From: Lachnospiraceae bacterium | Lineage (GTDB): Bacteria; Bacillota; Clostridia; Lachnospirales; Lachnospiraceae | DNA length: 10,627 bases | Assembly: GCA_017483425.1 (NCBI GenBank) | Contig: JAFUWM010000006.1 | Location: forward strand, 1 to 10,627 | Direction: 5' to 3' | In this document: positions 1-8,109 of the stretch, one piece after another | Layout: each line of letters starts with the position of its first letter | Position numbering within the stretch: position 1 is the stretch's first letter | Translations under genes and position numbers: made by a program | Notes under the pieces: model-generated | Databases searched by the model: none | What the model was told of the DNA's origin: nothing | The model's input: the letters and a program-made list of their open reading frames with translations, nothing else

Positions 1-681
1 CTTGTGCTGCACAATATAGATCTTTTTGCCAGACCCGGGCAGAAGATAGCCTTTGTCGGCTCTACCGGAGCGGGAAAGACCACGATCACGAATCTGATAA
101 ACAGATTCTATGACATACAGGACGGCAAGATCAGGTATGACGGGATAAATATAAATAAGATCAGGAAAGCGGATCTCAGGCATTCTCTCGGTATGGTACT
201 TCAGGATACGCACTTATTTACGGGCACGGTAAAGGAGAATATAAGGTTCGGTAAGCTGGACGCTACTGATGAGGAGGTTGTCGCCGCGGCTAAGCTTGCC
301 AATGCCGACACGTTCATACGCAGACTTCCCGAGGGCTATGATACGGTGCTGAAGGGCGACGGAGCGAATCTTTCCATGGGACAGAGACAGCTGCTCGCGA
401 TAGCAAGGGCGGCTATAGCGGATCCGCCTGTGCTCATACTTGACGAGGCAACGAGCTCCATAGATACCCGCACGGAAAAGATAGTTCAGGACGGAATGGA
501 CAGACTTATGAAGGGACGCACCACCTTTGTGATAGCCCACAGGTTATCCACGGTCAAAAACTCTGACTGCATCATGGTACTTGAGCAGGGGAGGATCATA
601 GAGCGCGGAACCCACGATGAGCTTATCGCAAAACAGGGCAAATATTATCAATTATACACAGGAAACGAGATATCGGCATGA
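1..681 (+). CDS. ABC exporter subunit, C-terminal ATPase domain (5' partial)
   Basis: This is the 3' end of a gene whose transmembrane half lies before the window. The frame is open from base 1, so the GTG at base 4 is not a real start. Numbering from that codon, a complete nucleotide-binding domain is visible: Walker A GSTGAGKT (19-26), Q-loop Q67, signature LSMGQ (123-127), Walker B LILDE (144-148) with catalytic Glu148, D-loop (SSID, 151-154) and switch His179. Such domains hydrolyse ATP on the cytoplasmic face to power export of drugs, lipids or peptides. The motif pattern, intact Glu plus a signature with Met in place of Gly, is what is known for the catalytic half of heterodimeric exporters such as TM287/288 and BmrCD. 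I infer that a partner with a degenerate Walker B lies just upstream. The substrate cannot be told from this domain. The stop overlaps the trkA start by 4 nt (ATGA). Confidence 0.93.
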   Translation, partial: LVLHNIDLFARPGQKIAFVGSTGAGKTTITNLINRFYDIQDGKIRYDGININKIRKADLRHSLGMVLQDTHLFTGTVKENIRFGKLDATDEEVVAAAKLANADTFIRRLPEGYDTVLKGDGANLSMGQRQLLAIARAAIADPPVLILDEATSSIDTRTEKIVQDGMDRLMKGRTTFVIAHRLSTVKNSDCIMVLEQGRIIERGTHDELIAKQGKYYQLYTGNEISA

Positions 682-2051
682 AGATCATAATAGTAGGCTG
701 CGGCAAGGTCGGATCGGCGCTTGCGGAATCACTTTCAAAGGAAGACCATGATATAACGGTCATAGATATCGACAGGGATGTCATAAATCAATTGACCAAT
801 ACGGTGGACATCATAGGAGTTGAGGGCAACGGAGCCTCTCTTATAGTCCAGAAGGAGGCGGGGATCACGGAAGCGGAGATCCTTATAGCGACTACCGTCT
901 CTGATGAAGTGAACATGCTCTGCTGCCTTATAGCTAAAAAATCAAATAAAGACATCAAGACGATCGTCAGGGTAAGGAATCCGATCTATTTAGACGAGGT
1001 GGGCTTTTTCAGAGAGGAGCTCGGCCTTACCATGGTGATAAATCCGGAGAGGGCTGCTGCTAGGGAGATTGCGCGACTGCTCAGATTCCCTTCCGCCATG
1101 AAGATCGATACTCTCTCGGGAGGCAGGGTGGAGCTTTTGAAGTTCCGTATAGAAAAGGGATCGCCTCTTGACGGTGAGAAGATCATGAATCTCTCGCAGG
1201 AGATACGTAATTCCATACAGATATGCTCTGTCGAAAGAGGGGACGAGGTTTTCATTGCAAACGGCTCCACGGAATTAAAGGTGGGCGACAGGGTCTCATT
1301 CCTTGCATCCCCGTTAAACGCTTCCAACTTTTTCAAGACTATACATATCGAGACACACGCGGTAAAGGATACCATGATAATAGGCGGGAGCAAGCTGGCT
1401 TACTATCTGTCCAAAATGCTTCTCGACGCAGGCATAGATGTCAAGATCATCGAGCGCGACAGGGCAAGGTGCATGGAGCTTGATGAGGCTCTTGAAAAGG
1501 CCACTGTAATAAACGGGGACGGAACGGAGGAGACCGTTATAATGGAGGAAGGGCTCGAAAAAGCCCAATCGATAGTAGCGCTTACGAATATAGACGAGGA
1601 AAATATCCTGCTTTCATTATACGCAAAGAAGCATAACGAAAAGGCAAAGATAGTGACCAAGGTCAACCGGATGATGTTTGACTCCATAGTGGAGGAGATA
1701 GATATCGGGACGATAGTCCATACAAGATCTATTGTCGTGGATATAGTGGCCGGGACGGTGAGAGCAATGCAGAATTCCCAGGGTCGGAGCAAGGTAGAGA
1801 CACTCGTTAATATACTCGACGGCAAGGCGGAAGCTCTGGAGCTTGTGATAAGGGAGGATTCAGAGGTGACGGATGTACCTCTGCAGGAGCTTAAGCTTAA
1901 GGATAATCTGATCGTCGCGTGCATCAGGCGAAGAAATAATATAATCTACCCGAGAGGCGGAAACTCCATAAAGGTTGGTGACAGGGTGGTCATAGTCACG
2001 ACACATCAGGGGTTGAATGATATAACGGATATCTTAGGAGAGAAGAGGTAA
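678..2051 (+). CDS. trkA: Trk potassium uptake system regulatory subunit TrkA
   Basis: TrkA is the cytoplasmic ring-forming protein that binds nucleotides (NAD(H), ATP/ADP in studied members) and gates the TrkH potassium channel-like subunit. The protein has 457 residues, matching the usual length of about 458 for two-unit TrkA. Two RCK units are visible. The first Rossmann fold starts at residue 2 with GCGKVG (7-12) and an acidic residue at the end of strand 2 (Asp30). The second starts near 231 with GGSKLA (236-241) and Glu259. Each is followed by a beta-rich RCK_C region, at about 130-220 and 370-457. In the second Rossmann loop the usual third and last glycines are Ser238 and Ala241, so this site may bind nucleotide differently. 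The ATG sits in the ATGA overlap with the ABC gene. The ribosome binding site is weak, which suggests translational coupling. trkH follows after 6 nt, the expected partner arrangement. Confidence 0.95.
   Translation: MKIIIVGCGKVGSALAESLSKEDHDITVIDIDRDVINQLTNTVDIIGVEGNGASLIVQKEAGITEAEILIATTVSDEVNMLCCLIAKKSNKDIKTIVRVRNPIYLDEVGFFREELGLTMVINPERAAAREIARLLRFPSAMKIDTLSGGRVELLKFRIEKGSPLDGEKIMNLSQEIRNSIQICSVERGDEVFIANGSTELKVGDRVSFLASPLNASNFFKTIHIETHAVKDTMIIGGSKLAYYLSKMLLDAGIDVKIIERDRARCMELDEALEKATVINGDGTEETVIMEEGLEKAQSIVALTNIDEENILLSLYAKKHNEKAKIVTKVNRMMFDSIVEEIDIGTIVHTRSIVVDIVAGTVRAMQNSQGRSKVETLVNILDGKAEALELVIREDSEVTDVPLQELKLKDNLIVACIRRRNNIIYPRGGNSIKVGDRVVIVTTHQGLNDITDILGEKR
2044..2048 (+). promoter_or_regulatory. 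Ribosome binding site for trkH (GTG start)
   Basis: AGAGG lies at the very end of trkA, 9 nt before the GTG at 2058. It supports GTG as the start, because no in-frame ATG lies near and the protein reads as TrkH from the first residues onward. Confidence 0.6.
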
Positions 2052-2057
2052 CCTGCC

Positions 2058-3500
2058 GTGAATTTTGCCAGCATATTATATATCCTGGGAACGCTCATAG
2101 AGGTTGAAGGCGCTCTGTTCATAGCCCCGGCTGTAGTCTCACTTTTTTACAGGGAATCAGAAGGGTTCATATATTTCAGCTTTGCTATGGTATGTGCCAT
2201 AGTCGGAAGGCTTATCACGATTAATAAGGTAAAAAAGCAGATCTACTACGCGAAAGAAGGGTTTATCTCGGTCGCTTTCGGATGGATCATAATGTCTGTT
2301 GTAGGCTGTATCCCTTTTGTACTGACCGGGGAGATACCGCACTTTACCGATGCCCTGTTTGAGACGGTATCGGGCTTTACGACCACAGGCTCGAGCATAC
2401 TTTCCGACGTGGAGAGTCTGTCGCATTGCTCGCTTTTTTGGAGAAGCCTGACTCACTGGATAGGCGGAATGGGTGTTTTTGTTTTTATTCTGGCGATCCT
2501 TCCAAAGACGGGAGCGCAGAATATGCACCTTTTAAGATCCGAATCCCCGGGGCCTGACGTTGGTAAGCTTGTACCCAAGCTCGGTGACTCCGCAAAGATA
2601 CTGTATATCATATATTTCGCCATGACCGTACTCCAGATCATAATACTTCTCATAGCGCGGATGCCTTTATTTGATGCAGTGACGCTGACATTCGGAACCG
2701 CGGGCACCGGAGGCTTCGGGATCAGGAACACCTCCATTGCTGAATATACCTATATACAGCAGCTGATAATATCAATATTCATGATACTTTTCGGCGTTAA
2801 CTTCAACTTTTACTTTTTCATCATCATAAGGCACAGCTTAAAGGAAGCTTTCAAAATGGATGAGGTCAGAACCTATCTGGCTATAATTGCTTTATCTACG
2901 GCTGCGATTATGATAAACGCGAAGAATATGTTTGAGAGCGTCTCGGACGGTTTTATCCAGTCGTTTTTCCAGGTAAGCTCGATAATAACCACCACGGGTT
3001 ACTCTACCGCGGATTTTAACGAATGGCCGGCGCTTTCAAAGGTTATCCTTGTCAGCCTTATGTTCATAGGAGCCTGCGCGGGATCTACCGGAGGAGGCTT
3101 CAAGGTATCAAGGCTCATCATAATGGCAAAGGCATATATTAGAGAGCTCATGCACTTCATACATCCGAGGCTTGTAAGGAACATATACATGGATGACAGG
3201 AAGATAAAGGACGAGACCGTAAGCGGAGTCATGGTATATCTTGTATCCTATGTTCTGGTGCTTATGGTATCACTCCTTGTTATCAGCCTGGACGGATTTG
3301 ATTTTGAAACGAATTTTACCGCCGTAATGGCTACGCTTAATAATATAGGTCCGGGACTCTCACACGTAGGGCCTGCGGGTAATTTCAAGGATTTTTCGAT
3401 ACTGTCAAAGTACATCCTGTCCTTTGATATGCTCGCGGGAAGGCTTGAGCTCTATCCCATGCTCCTGCTCTTTTCACCTGGGACCTGGAGGAAGAAATGA
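2058..3500 (+). CDS. trkH: Trk potassium uptake system membrane subunit TrkH
   Basis: This is the integral membrane subunit of the Trk system. It forms a potassium-permeable pore that TrkA opens. The protein has 480 residues, close to studied TrkH proteins (about 483-485). It carries the extra N-terminal hydrophobic pair (about 5-52) that separates TrkH from the shorter KtrB. The fourfold repeated pore architecture is visible through its four selectivity-filter loops: FTTTGSS (Gly111), GTAGTGG (Gly218), ITTTGYS (Gly314) and NNIGPG (Gly431). The gating loop AGSTGGG (341-347) after the third repeat and the conserved GRLE (461-464) near the C terminus are present. Nothing looks broken. The start is GTG with an AGAGG site inside trkA. 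The end overlaps the next ATG by 4 nt. Coupling to a two-RCK trkA is the normal pairing. TrkH-type transport is known to depend on membrane potential and, in some species, on ATP bound by TrkA. Confidence 0.95.
   Translation: MNFASILYILGTLIEVEGALFIAPAVVSLFYRESEGFIYFSFAMVCAIVGRLITINKVKKQIYYAKEGFISVAFGWIIMSVVGCIPFVLTGEIPHFTDALFETVSGFTTTGSSILSDVESLSHCSLFWRSLTHWIGGMGVFVFILAILPKTGAQNMHLLRSESPGPDVGKLVPKLGDSAKILYIIYFAMTVLQIIILLIARMPLFDAVTLTFGTAGTGGFGIRNTSIAEYTYIQQLIISIFMILFGVNFNFYFFIIIRHSLKEAFKMDEVRTYLAIIALSTAAIMINAKNMFESVSDGFIQSFFQVSSIITTTGYSTADFNEWPALSKVILVSLMFIGACAGSTGGGFKVSRLIIMAKAYIRELMHFIHPRLVRNIYMDDRKIKDETVSGVMVYLVSYVLVLMVSLLVISLDGFDFETNFTAVMATLNNIGPGLSHVGPAGNFKDFSILSKYILSFDMLAGRLELYPMLLLFSPGTWRKK
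3487..3491 (+). promoter_or_regulatory. Ribosome binding site for the cobD-like gene
   Basis: GGAGG lies within the last codons of trkH, 5 nt before the ATG at 3497. It supports this start and direct re-initiation after trkH translation. Confidence 0.7.
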
Positions 3501-4585
3501 AGGAAGCGTTTCATGGCTCTGACGTAGAAAAGATAGAAGAGCTCTACGGGATACCCGCAGAGGAGATCATATCATTTGCGGCAAATGTGAGTCCTTTGGG
3601 AGTTTCTGAAAAATATCTGCAGGGGATCACGGAAAAGCTTCGTTCGGTAGAGAGATACCCTGACAGGGAGTACACCGCGTTAAGAAAGGCGCTTGGAAGA
3701 TACTGCAAGGCGGAGCCCCGGCATATGATCGTTGGCGGAGGCTCCTCAGAGCTTATCGGAGCGGTCATAAAACATAAGAAAACTCCCAAAGCACTTATCA
3801 TTGCCCCAGCCTACGCGGAATATGAGCGTAACGTGAATATTGCGGGAGGAGAAGCGGATTATTATTATTTAAAAAGCGAAGATGGATTTGAATTTGATAT
3901 TGATGATATCTGCGGTGCCCTGTCACCGGAATATGATATCCTTATAGTGTGCAATCCGGTCAATCCCACATCAACGGCGGTTGCTTCAAAGGATATAGAA
4001 AGGCTGCTTGATAAATGCGACGAGCTGGGGATCGTCTGTGCCGTGGATGAGACATATATTGATTTTGCGGATGAAGCATATGATGTATCACCGCTTACAA
4101 AAAAACATCCCTGTCTCTTTGTGATAAGGAGCATGTCCAAATTTTTCTGCGCTCCGGGATTAAGGCTCGGATTTGGGATCACCTCGAATGAAAGCCTTCT
4201 GCGTGAGATCGGGGAGAATAAGGATCCGTGGTCGGTCAGCTCGCTTTCAAATGAAGCGGCCATACTCATGCTTTCTGATGAGGCTTATATTAAAAAAGTT
4301 AAGAAATATATGTCTGAAGAGAGAGACAGGATCTGCAAAAAGCTTGATGAACTTAAAAATACCGGCATAAGCTATATAAGGCCTAAGGCTAATTTTGTGC
4401 TTGTGCGTCTGCCCGGTCACGGGCCGTCATCACATGAGCTTTTTGAAAGAGCCGTTCGTGAGAGGATGATGATAAGGGACTGCGCTGATTTCAGAGGGCT
4501 TGATGAGACTTATATAAGGTTTTGTTTTATGATGAGGGAAGATAATGACAGACTGCTGTCTCTTATAAAGGAGGCTTATACTTGA
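3497..4585 (+). CDS. cobD: PLP-dependent aminotransferase-fold enzyme, CobD-like threonine-phosphate decarboxylase
   Basis: This is a fold-type I PLP enzyme of the HisC/CobD family, 362 residues. CobD decarboxylates L-threonine phosphate to (R)-1-amino-2-propanol phosphate for the cobalamin nucleotide loop. HisC is a transaminase of histidine synthesis. Visible PLP residues are Asn156 (NPVNPTS), Asp184 (pyridine nitrogen), Tyr187, Lys215 (Schiff base, SMSKF), Arg223 (GLRLGFG) and Arg341 near the C terminus (substrate carboxylate). Several features read like Salmonella CobD as I remember it: the HGSD start (6-9), FAANVSPLG (28-36), ERYPD (52-56), the AYAEY stretch, YIDFAD, PWSV (244-247), and the C-terminal MMIRDCADFRGLD block that parallels IRSCANYPGLD. 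Length (364 in Salmonella) also agrees. No other cob gene is in view, so the in vivo reaction is uncertain. A histidinol-phosphate or other aminotransferase role is possible. The ATG overlaps the trkH stop by 4 nt. Confidence 0.8.
   Translation: MKEAFHGSDVEKIEELYGIPAEEIISFAANVSPLGVSEKYLQGITEKLRSVERYPDREYTALRKALGRYCKAEPRHMIVGGGSSELIGAVIKHKKTPKALIIAPAYAEYERNVNIAGGEADYYYLKSEDGFEFDIDDICGALSPEYDILIVCNPVNPTSTAVASKDIERLLDKCDELGIVCAVDETYIDFADEAYDVSPLTKKHPCLFVIRSMSKFFCAPGLRLGFGITSNESLLREIGENKDPWSVSSLSNEAAILMLSDEAYIKKVKKYMSEERDRICKKLDELKNTGISYIRPKANFVLVRLPGHGPSSHELFERAVRERMMIRDCADFRGLDETYIRFCFMMREDNDRLLSLIKEAYT
4567..4574 (+). promoter_or_regulatory. Strong ribosome binding site deciding the TTG start of the DUF5717-like gene
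   Basis: AAAGGAGG, essentially a perfect anti-16S match, sits 7 nt before the TTG at 4582. The TTG overlaps the preceding stop as TTGA. The ideal spacing is the reason for choosing this rare start codon. The next in-frame ATG (4675) has no comparable site. Confidence 0.8.
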
Positions 4586-7500
4586 GCCTGTCTTTCAGCA
4601 TAAAAAGAATAGAGGAAACCTGCGAGGTGAACGGGACAGCTGCGGGCACCTTTATTTTGAGCGCAGACGACAGCATGCATATTGCCTTTATGGCAAGATG
4701 CTCTCACAGACGTATACGTCTTTCTGTCACGGATCACAATGGCAGGATACCCGATAACGGCATGGTCATAAGCTACGAGATAGATTCCAAAGGATTTGAC
4801 CCCGGAACCGTATATAAGGGAAGCATATCAATTATCTCTAATCAGGGCGAGGATCGCATACCGGTGACCTTAAGTGTCATAAAGGAAGAGATCTCATCTT
4901 CAATAGGACCTGTAAGGAATCTGTTTCATTTCACGAATCTTGCAAAAGAAGATTTTGTCGAGGCTGTGAGGCTGTTTTACAGTGAAGAGGCAAAAGGTAT
5001 ATTTGAAGGGGGAGAAAGAGAAACCTTTTTTAAGTACCGGGCTTTCCGTGCATGTGGGGACAGCGGCAGGAAGTACGAGGGAGTTGAGGAGTTTCTGGTG
5101 GAAACCGGAAAAAAGAATCCCGTGCTCTTAAATTTTGCCGAGGGTAGCGTAATGGAGAAAGGGCTCACTTCTGACAAGGATATTTCCGTGACTGTAAGAC
5201 GCAGCGGCTGGGGTTATTCCGGCTTTACCGTTTCAAGCACGGATGACTTTATAGAGCTTGAAAAAGGAGAATACGGAATAGCGGATTTCGAGGGGAATTT
5301 TGCGGAGGTAAGCTTTAAGATAAGGCATGACAGGCTTCACGCAGGTCATAATTTCGCAAAGATAGAATTAAGGTCGCTTCATTCTGAGATATTCCTTCCT
5401 GTTTTCGTGGATATGACAGGCAGAAACAGGAGAGAAAATGAGCTCATCATATCAAGACATGCTTCAATGGCAAAGCTTGTGTCAGAGTTTATTAACTTCC
5501 GTATAGGAAATATATCGGGAGACGAGTGGATCATGCGCTCAAACAAGCTCATAGAGAGGCTTCTTGTAGCGGACAGGAACGATCCGGAGAGCAGGCTGAT
5601 GCAGGCGCAGCTTCTGCTTGCTGCAAAAAGATACAGCGAAGCCGATATAGTGCTCGGAGCCGTAGAGCGGGAGATGGATCAGAGAGATTTTTCATATGAG
5701 CTTACGGCTTATTATATCTATCTGAGGGCTATGTGCGATCAGGATGACAAGGCGCTTGGAAGTGCCGTAAGCAAGGTGTGGGATCTGTATAACAGATCCG
5801 ATGAATCGTGGCGTATACTCTGGATACTCATATATCTTGATGAGACGATAAAGATGTCTCCCGAAAGAGAGAGGGCTCTGATCGAGGAGCAGACAGAGCG
5901 TGGCATGAGAAGCCCTGTCATGTATCTTGAGGCATACAGTATCTTATCAAACGACCCTTCCCTTATAAAAAAGCTTTCGGATTTTGAGATAAACGTGCTG
6001 GGCTTTGCGGTACGTCACAGCCTTTTGAAAAAAGAGATCGCGGATCAGGTATCAATCCTTTCACAGAGAATGAGGGGCTTTGACGCAAGGCTTATAAAAA
6101 TAATGGGAGCATATTTTGCCGAGTTCAATGACAATGAGATGCTGACCTCCATATGCTCATATCTGATAAGGAATGAGATAACCGACAGCAGGTATTTTGA
6201 TTTTTTTGAAAAAGCTGTACAGCGGGATCTGGGTGTTACTAATCTGTATGATTTTTATCTGTATACGATGAAGAGGAGCAGTACGAAGCTTCTTCCCAAA
6301 AACGTACTCATGTATTACAGCTTTCAGAATGACCTTCCGCCTGTATTTCGTTCATATGTCTATGCGAACATGATAGTAAATGAGGAAGAGGCAGGAATGT
6401 ATCTGACACAGAGCATGGATTCCTGCGTGAAGTTTGCCGCTGCGGAAGTAATGCAGGGACATATGGATGAAAACCTTGCGATAATCGTTGATTACATCCG
6501 TTTTTTCAGGGATGTAAAAAAAGACGGGTATGATATAGACGCGCTGGATCGGGAGTTAATAAAGAACGGCTTTCTGCGTCTGATACTGGTAAGCGATCCA
6601 AAGATCCGTACCGTCACGGTGATAGAGGATGCCTTTAAGGAAGAAAGATCCGCCCCGGTTAAGGACGGAAGAGCATATATAAGCATCTACGATAATGATT
6701 ACGAGCTGTTTTTCGGGGATTTAGAGGGCAGGAGATACGGAGGCAAATATATAACCTGCGAAGAGATAAAGCTTTTAAGGCTTACAAGCTTTCTGGAGGA
6801 CACCGGGTTTTCGGATACGGATGATCCGGGACTCTGGGTCGCTCTTTCCGAAAAGGGCAGGAGCTATATTTCAGTAGACGACAGAAACGTTTCTTATGTA
6901 AGGTCTGTTATTGATTCCGGGCTGTTTAATGATAAATTCAAGGAAGGGCTGCTCACTTCGCTTTTGAGGTTTTACTTTGACAATGATATGTCAAACGAGC
7001 TCAATGAGCTTTTGTCATCCGTAGATGCCGATCTTCTCACAATGGAGGAGAGGAATGAATATATCAGATTCTGCTCCATAAAGGGTGATGATGACGAGGC
7101 ATACAGGGTCATAAAGGAGTATGGCTCATACGGTATGGATTCAAGGATACTCATGAGGCTTGCGACGAGGTTTATCGAAGAGGGAAGAGAGGCAGACCCG
7201 GTGCTTTTGGAGATCGCCTCCGCGTCTTTCAGAGGGAATAAGTATAATGAGATCATACTGGATTTCGTATCCAGATATTTTGAGGGCACCACAAGGGAGC
7301 TAAAGGATATATGGAAAGCATGTCTTGATTTCGACGCGGACGCTTCTGTCATTGAGGGCAGGATCATTGAGCAGATGCTTGCGACCGGCGCGTATATAGG
7401 CGAGAGAGATGAGATATTCTTTGATTACTTAAAGGGTGATACGTCTATCAAGGTAGTCGGAGATTATTTCAGAAAAGCCGCGGAAGATGACTTTTTAAGG

Positions 7501-8109
7501 GATGCTCTTCTTGATGACAGGCTTTACATGGGGCTTCTGGAATACGCTATAGATGAGGAGCTTACGGATATAGAAGCTTTGTGCCTCATAAGGTTCTACG
7601 AGGTCAGACGGGATATGAGATCAGATAAGATACTTTATCCTTATATCAGGAGTCTGGCGGAACGGGATATTGTTTTTGAATTCTTCCTGTCGTACGCTGA
7701 TCTGATACCTGCGCTGAAGCTTTTTTCGGAGGAGGTATTCATAGAGCACCGGACTGATCCGGGAAAGAAGGTCATACTGAATTACTGCCTTGAAAACGGA
7801 GATGAAGACAGCATAAACTATAAAAATGAGGTTATGAAGGAGCTGTATCCGGGCGTTTATCAGTCAAGGGGAGTCATATTTCCGGGAGAGACGCTGCAGT
7901 ACTATATTACCGTGGAGGGCAAGGGTCACACGGGAAGCGATATAGAAAGATCCGAAGAAAGACTTACAAACGGTGACACAAGATATGAGATACTTCAGGA
8001 TGCATTAACCAGCCTAATAATGGAGGATGAGGACAGCTTCACGGAGCTTGCGGAGGACTATATTATAAAGGACAGGATAGTGAAGGAGGTCATATGGGGC
8101 GAGTCATAG
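4582..8109 (+). CDS. Giant beta-sandwich plus alpha-solenoid protein, DUF5717-like
   Basis: The function is unknown. The protein has 1175 residues with no signal peptide or membrane helix, so it is likely cytoplasmic. From memory it fits the DUF5717 family of Lachnospiraceae; I could not search. Predicted layout by reading: an N-terminal Ig-like beta-sandwich (about 1-100, with a YKGSISIISNQGE strand pair at 78-90), a helical linker (108-155), and a second beta-sandwich (about 180-280). A long helical-repeat solenoid of TPR-like pairs runs from about 295 to 1080 (for example SRLMQAQLLLAAKRYSEAD, 337-355). A beta-rich insert breaks the solenoid at about 665-725. A second beta patch (about 1089-1120, GVIFPGETLQYYITVE) comes before a final helix. 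There is no enzymatic motif that I recognise. The solenoid suggests a scaffold for protein partners, with the neighbouring Hsp70-like protein the obvious candidate. The start is TTG with a near-perfect ribosome binding site. The 3' end overlaps the next gene by 16 nt. Confidence 0.85.
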   Translation: MSLSFSIKRIEETCEVNGTAAGTFILSADDSMHIAFMARCSHRRIRLSVTDHNGRIPDNGMVISYEIDSKGFDPGTVYKGSISIISNQGEDRIPVTLSVIKEEISSSIGPVRNLFHFTNLAKEDFVEAVRLFYSEEAKGIFEGGERETFFKYRAFRACGDSGRKYEGVEEFLVETGKKNPVLLNFAEGSVMEKGLTSDKDISVTVRRSGWGYSGFTVSSTDDFIELEKGEYGIADFEGNFAEVSFKIRHDRLHAGHNFAKIELRSLHSEIFLPVFVDMTGRNRRENELIISRHASMAKLVSEFINFRIGNISGDEWIMRSNKLIERLLVADRNDPESRLMQAQLLLAAKRYSEADIVLGAVEREMDQRDFSYELTAYYIYLRAMCDQDDKALGSAVSKVWDLYNRSDESWRILWILIYLDETIKMSPERERALIEEQTERGMRSPVMYLEAYSILSNDPSLIKKLSDFEINVLGFAVRHSLLKKEIADQVSILSQRMRGFDARLIKIMGAYFAEFNDNEMLTSICSYLIRNEITDSRYFDFFEKAVQRDLGVTNLYDFYLYTMKRSSTKLLPKNVLMYYSFQNDLPPVFRSYVYANMIVNEEEAGMYLTQSMDSCVKFAAAEVMQGHMDENLAIIVDYIRFFRDVKKDGYDIDALDRELIKNGFLRLILVSDPKIRTVTVIEDAFKEERSAPVKDGRAYISIYDNDYELFFGDLEGRRYGGKYITCEEIKLLRLTSFLEDTGFSDTDDPGLWVALSEKGRSYISVDDRNVSYVRSVIDSGLFNDKFKEGLLTSLLRFYFDNDMSNELNELLSSVDADLLTMEERNEYIRFCSIKGDDDEAYRVIKEYGSYGMDSRILMRLATRFIEEGREADPVLLEIASASFRGNKYNEIILDFVSRYFEGTTRELKDIWKACLDFDADASVIEGRIIEQMLATGAYIGERDEIFFDYLKGDTSIKVVGDYFRKAAEDDFLRDALLDDRLYMGLLEYAIDEELTDIEALCLIRFYEVRRDMRSDKILYPYIRSLAERDIVFEFFLSYADLIPALKLFSEEVFIEHRTDPGKKVILNYCLENGDEDSINYKNEVMKELYPGVYQSRGVIFPGETLQYYITVEGKGHTGSDIERSEERLTNGDTRYEILQDALTSLIMEDEDSFTELAEDYIIKDRIVKEVIWGES
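8083..8090 (+). promoter_or_regulatory. Ribosome binding site for the Hsp70-like gene
   Basis: AAGGAGGT lies inside the end of the DUF5717-like gene. The AGGAGG core ends 4 nt before the ATG at 8094. The spacing is short, but the match is strong and the downstream protein begins at once with its phosphate-1 strand, so the ATG is well supported. Confidence 0.7.

Noticed and set aside
4..6. GTG as a start codon for the ABC ATPase
   Set aside because: The frame is open to base 1 and the protein enters in the middle of the exporter's ATPase domain, so the gene begins upstream of the window.
1403..1924. Long antisense open frame (173 codons) on the - strand inside trkA
   Set aside because: It is low-complexity and Ser-rich with no family resemblance, and fully inside a certain gene. 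It is a shadow of trkA codon use. The same holds for the other - strand frames, including 986-1393, 3865-4269 and 6972-7367.
2052..2057. Promoter or terminator between trkA and trkH
   Set aside because: The gap is only 6 nt and holds no such signal.
3497..4585. Histidinol-phosphate aminotransferase (HisC) as the primary call
   Set aside because: The HGSD start, ERYPD, AYAEY, PWSV and IRDCADFRGLD blocks line up better with CobD. HisC is kept only as an alternative.
6192..6213. A T-run followed by an A-run resembling part of a terminator
   Set aside because: It lies inside a continuous coding frame encoding Phe, Asp, Glu and Lys codons and has no GC-rich stem.
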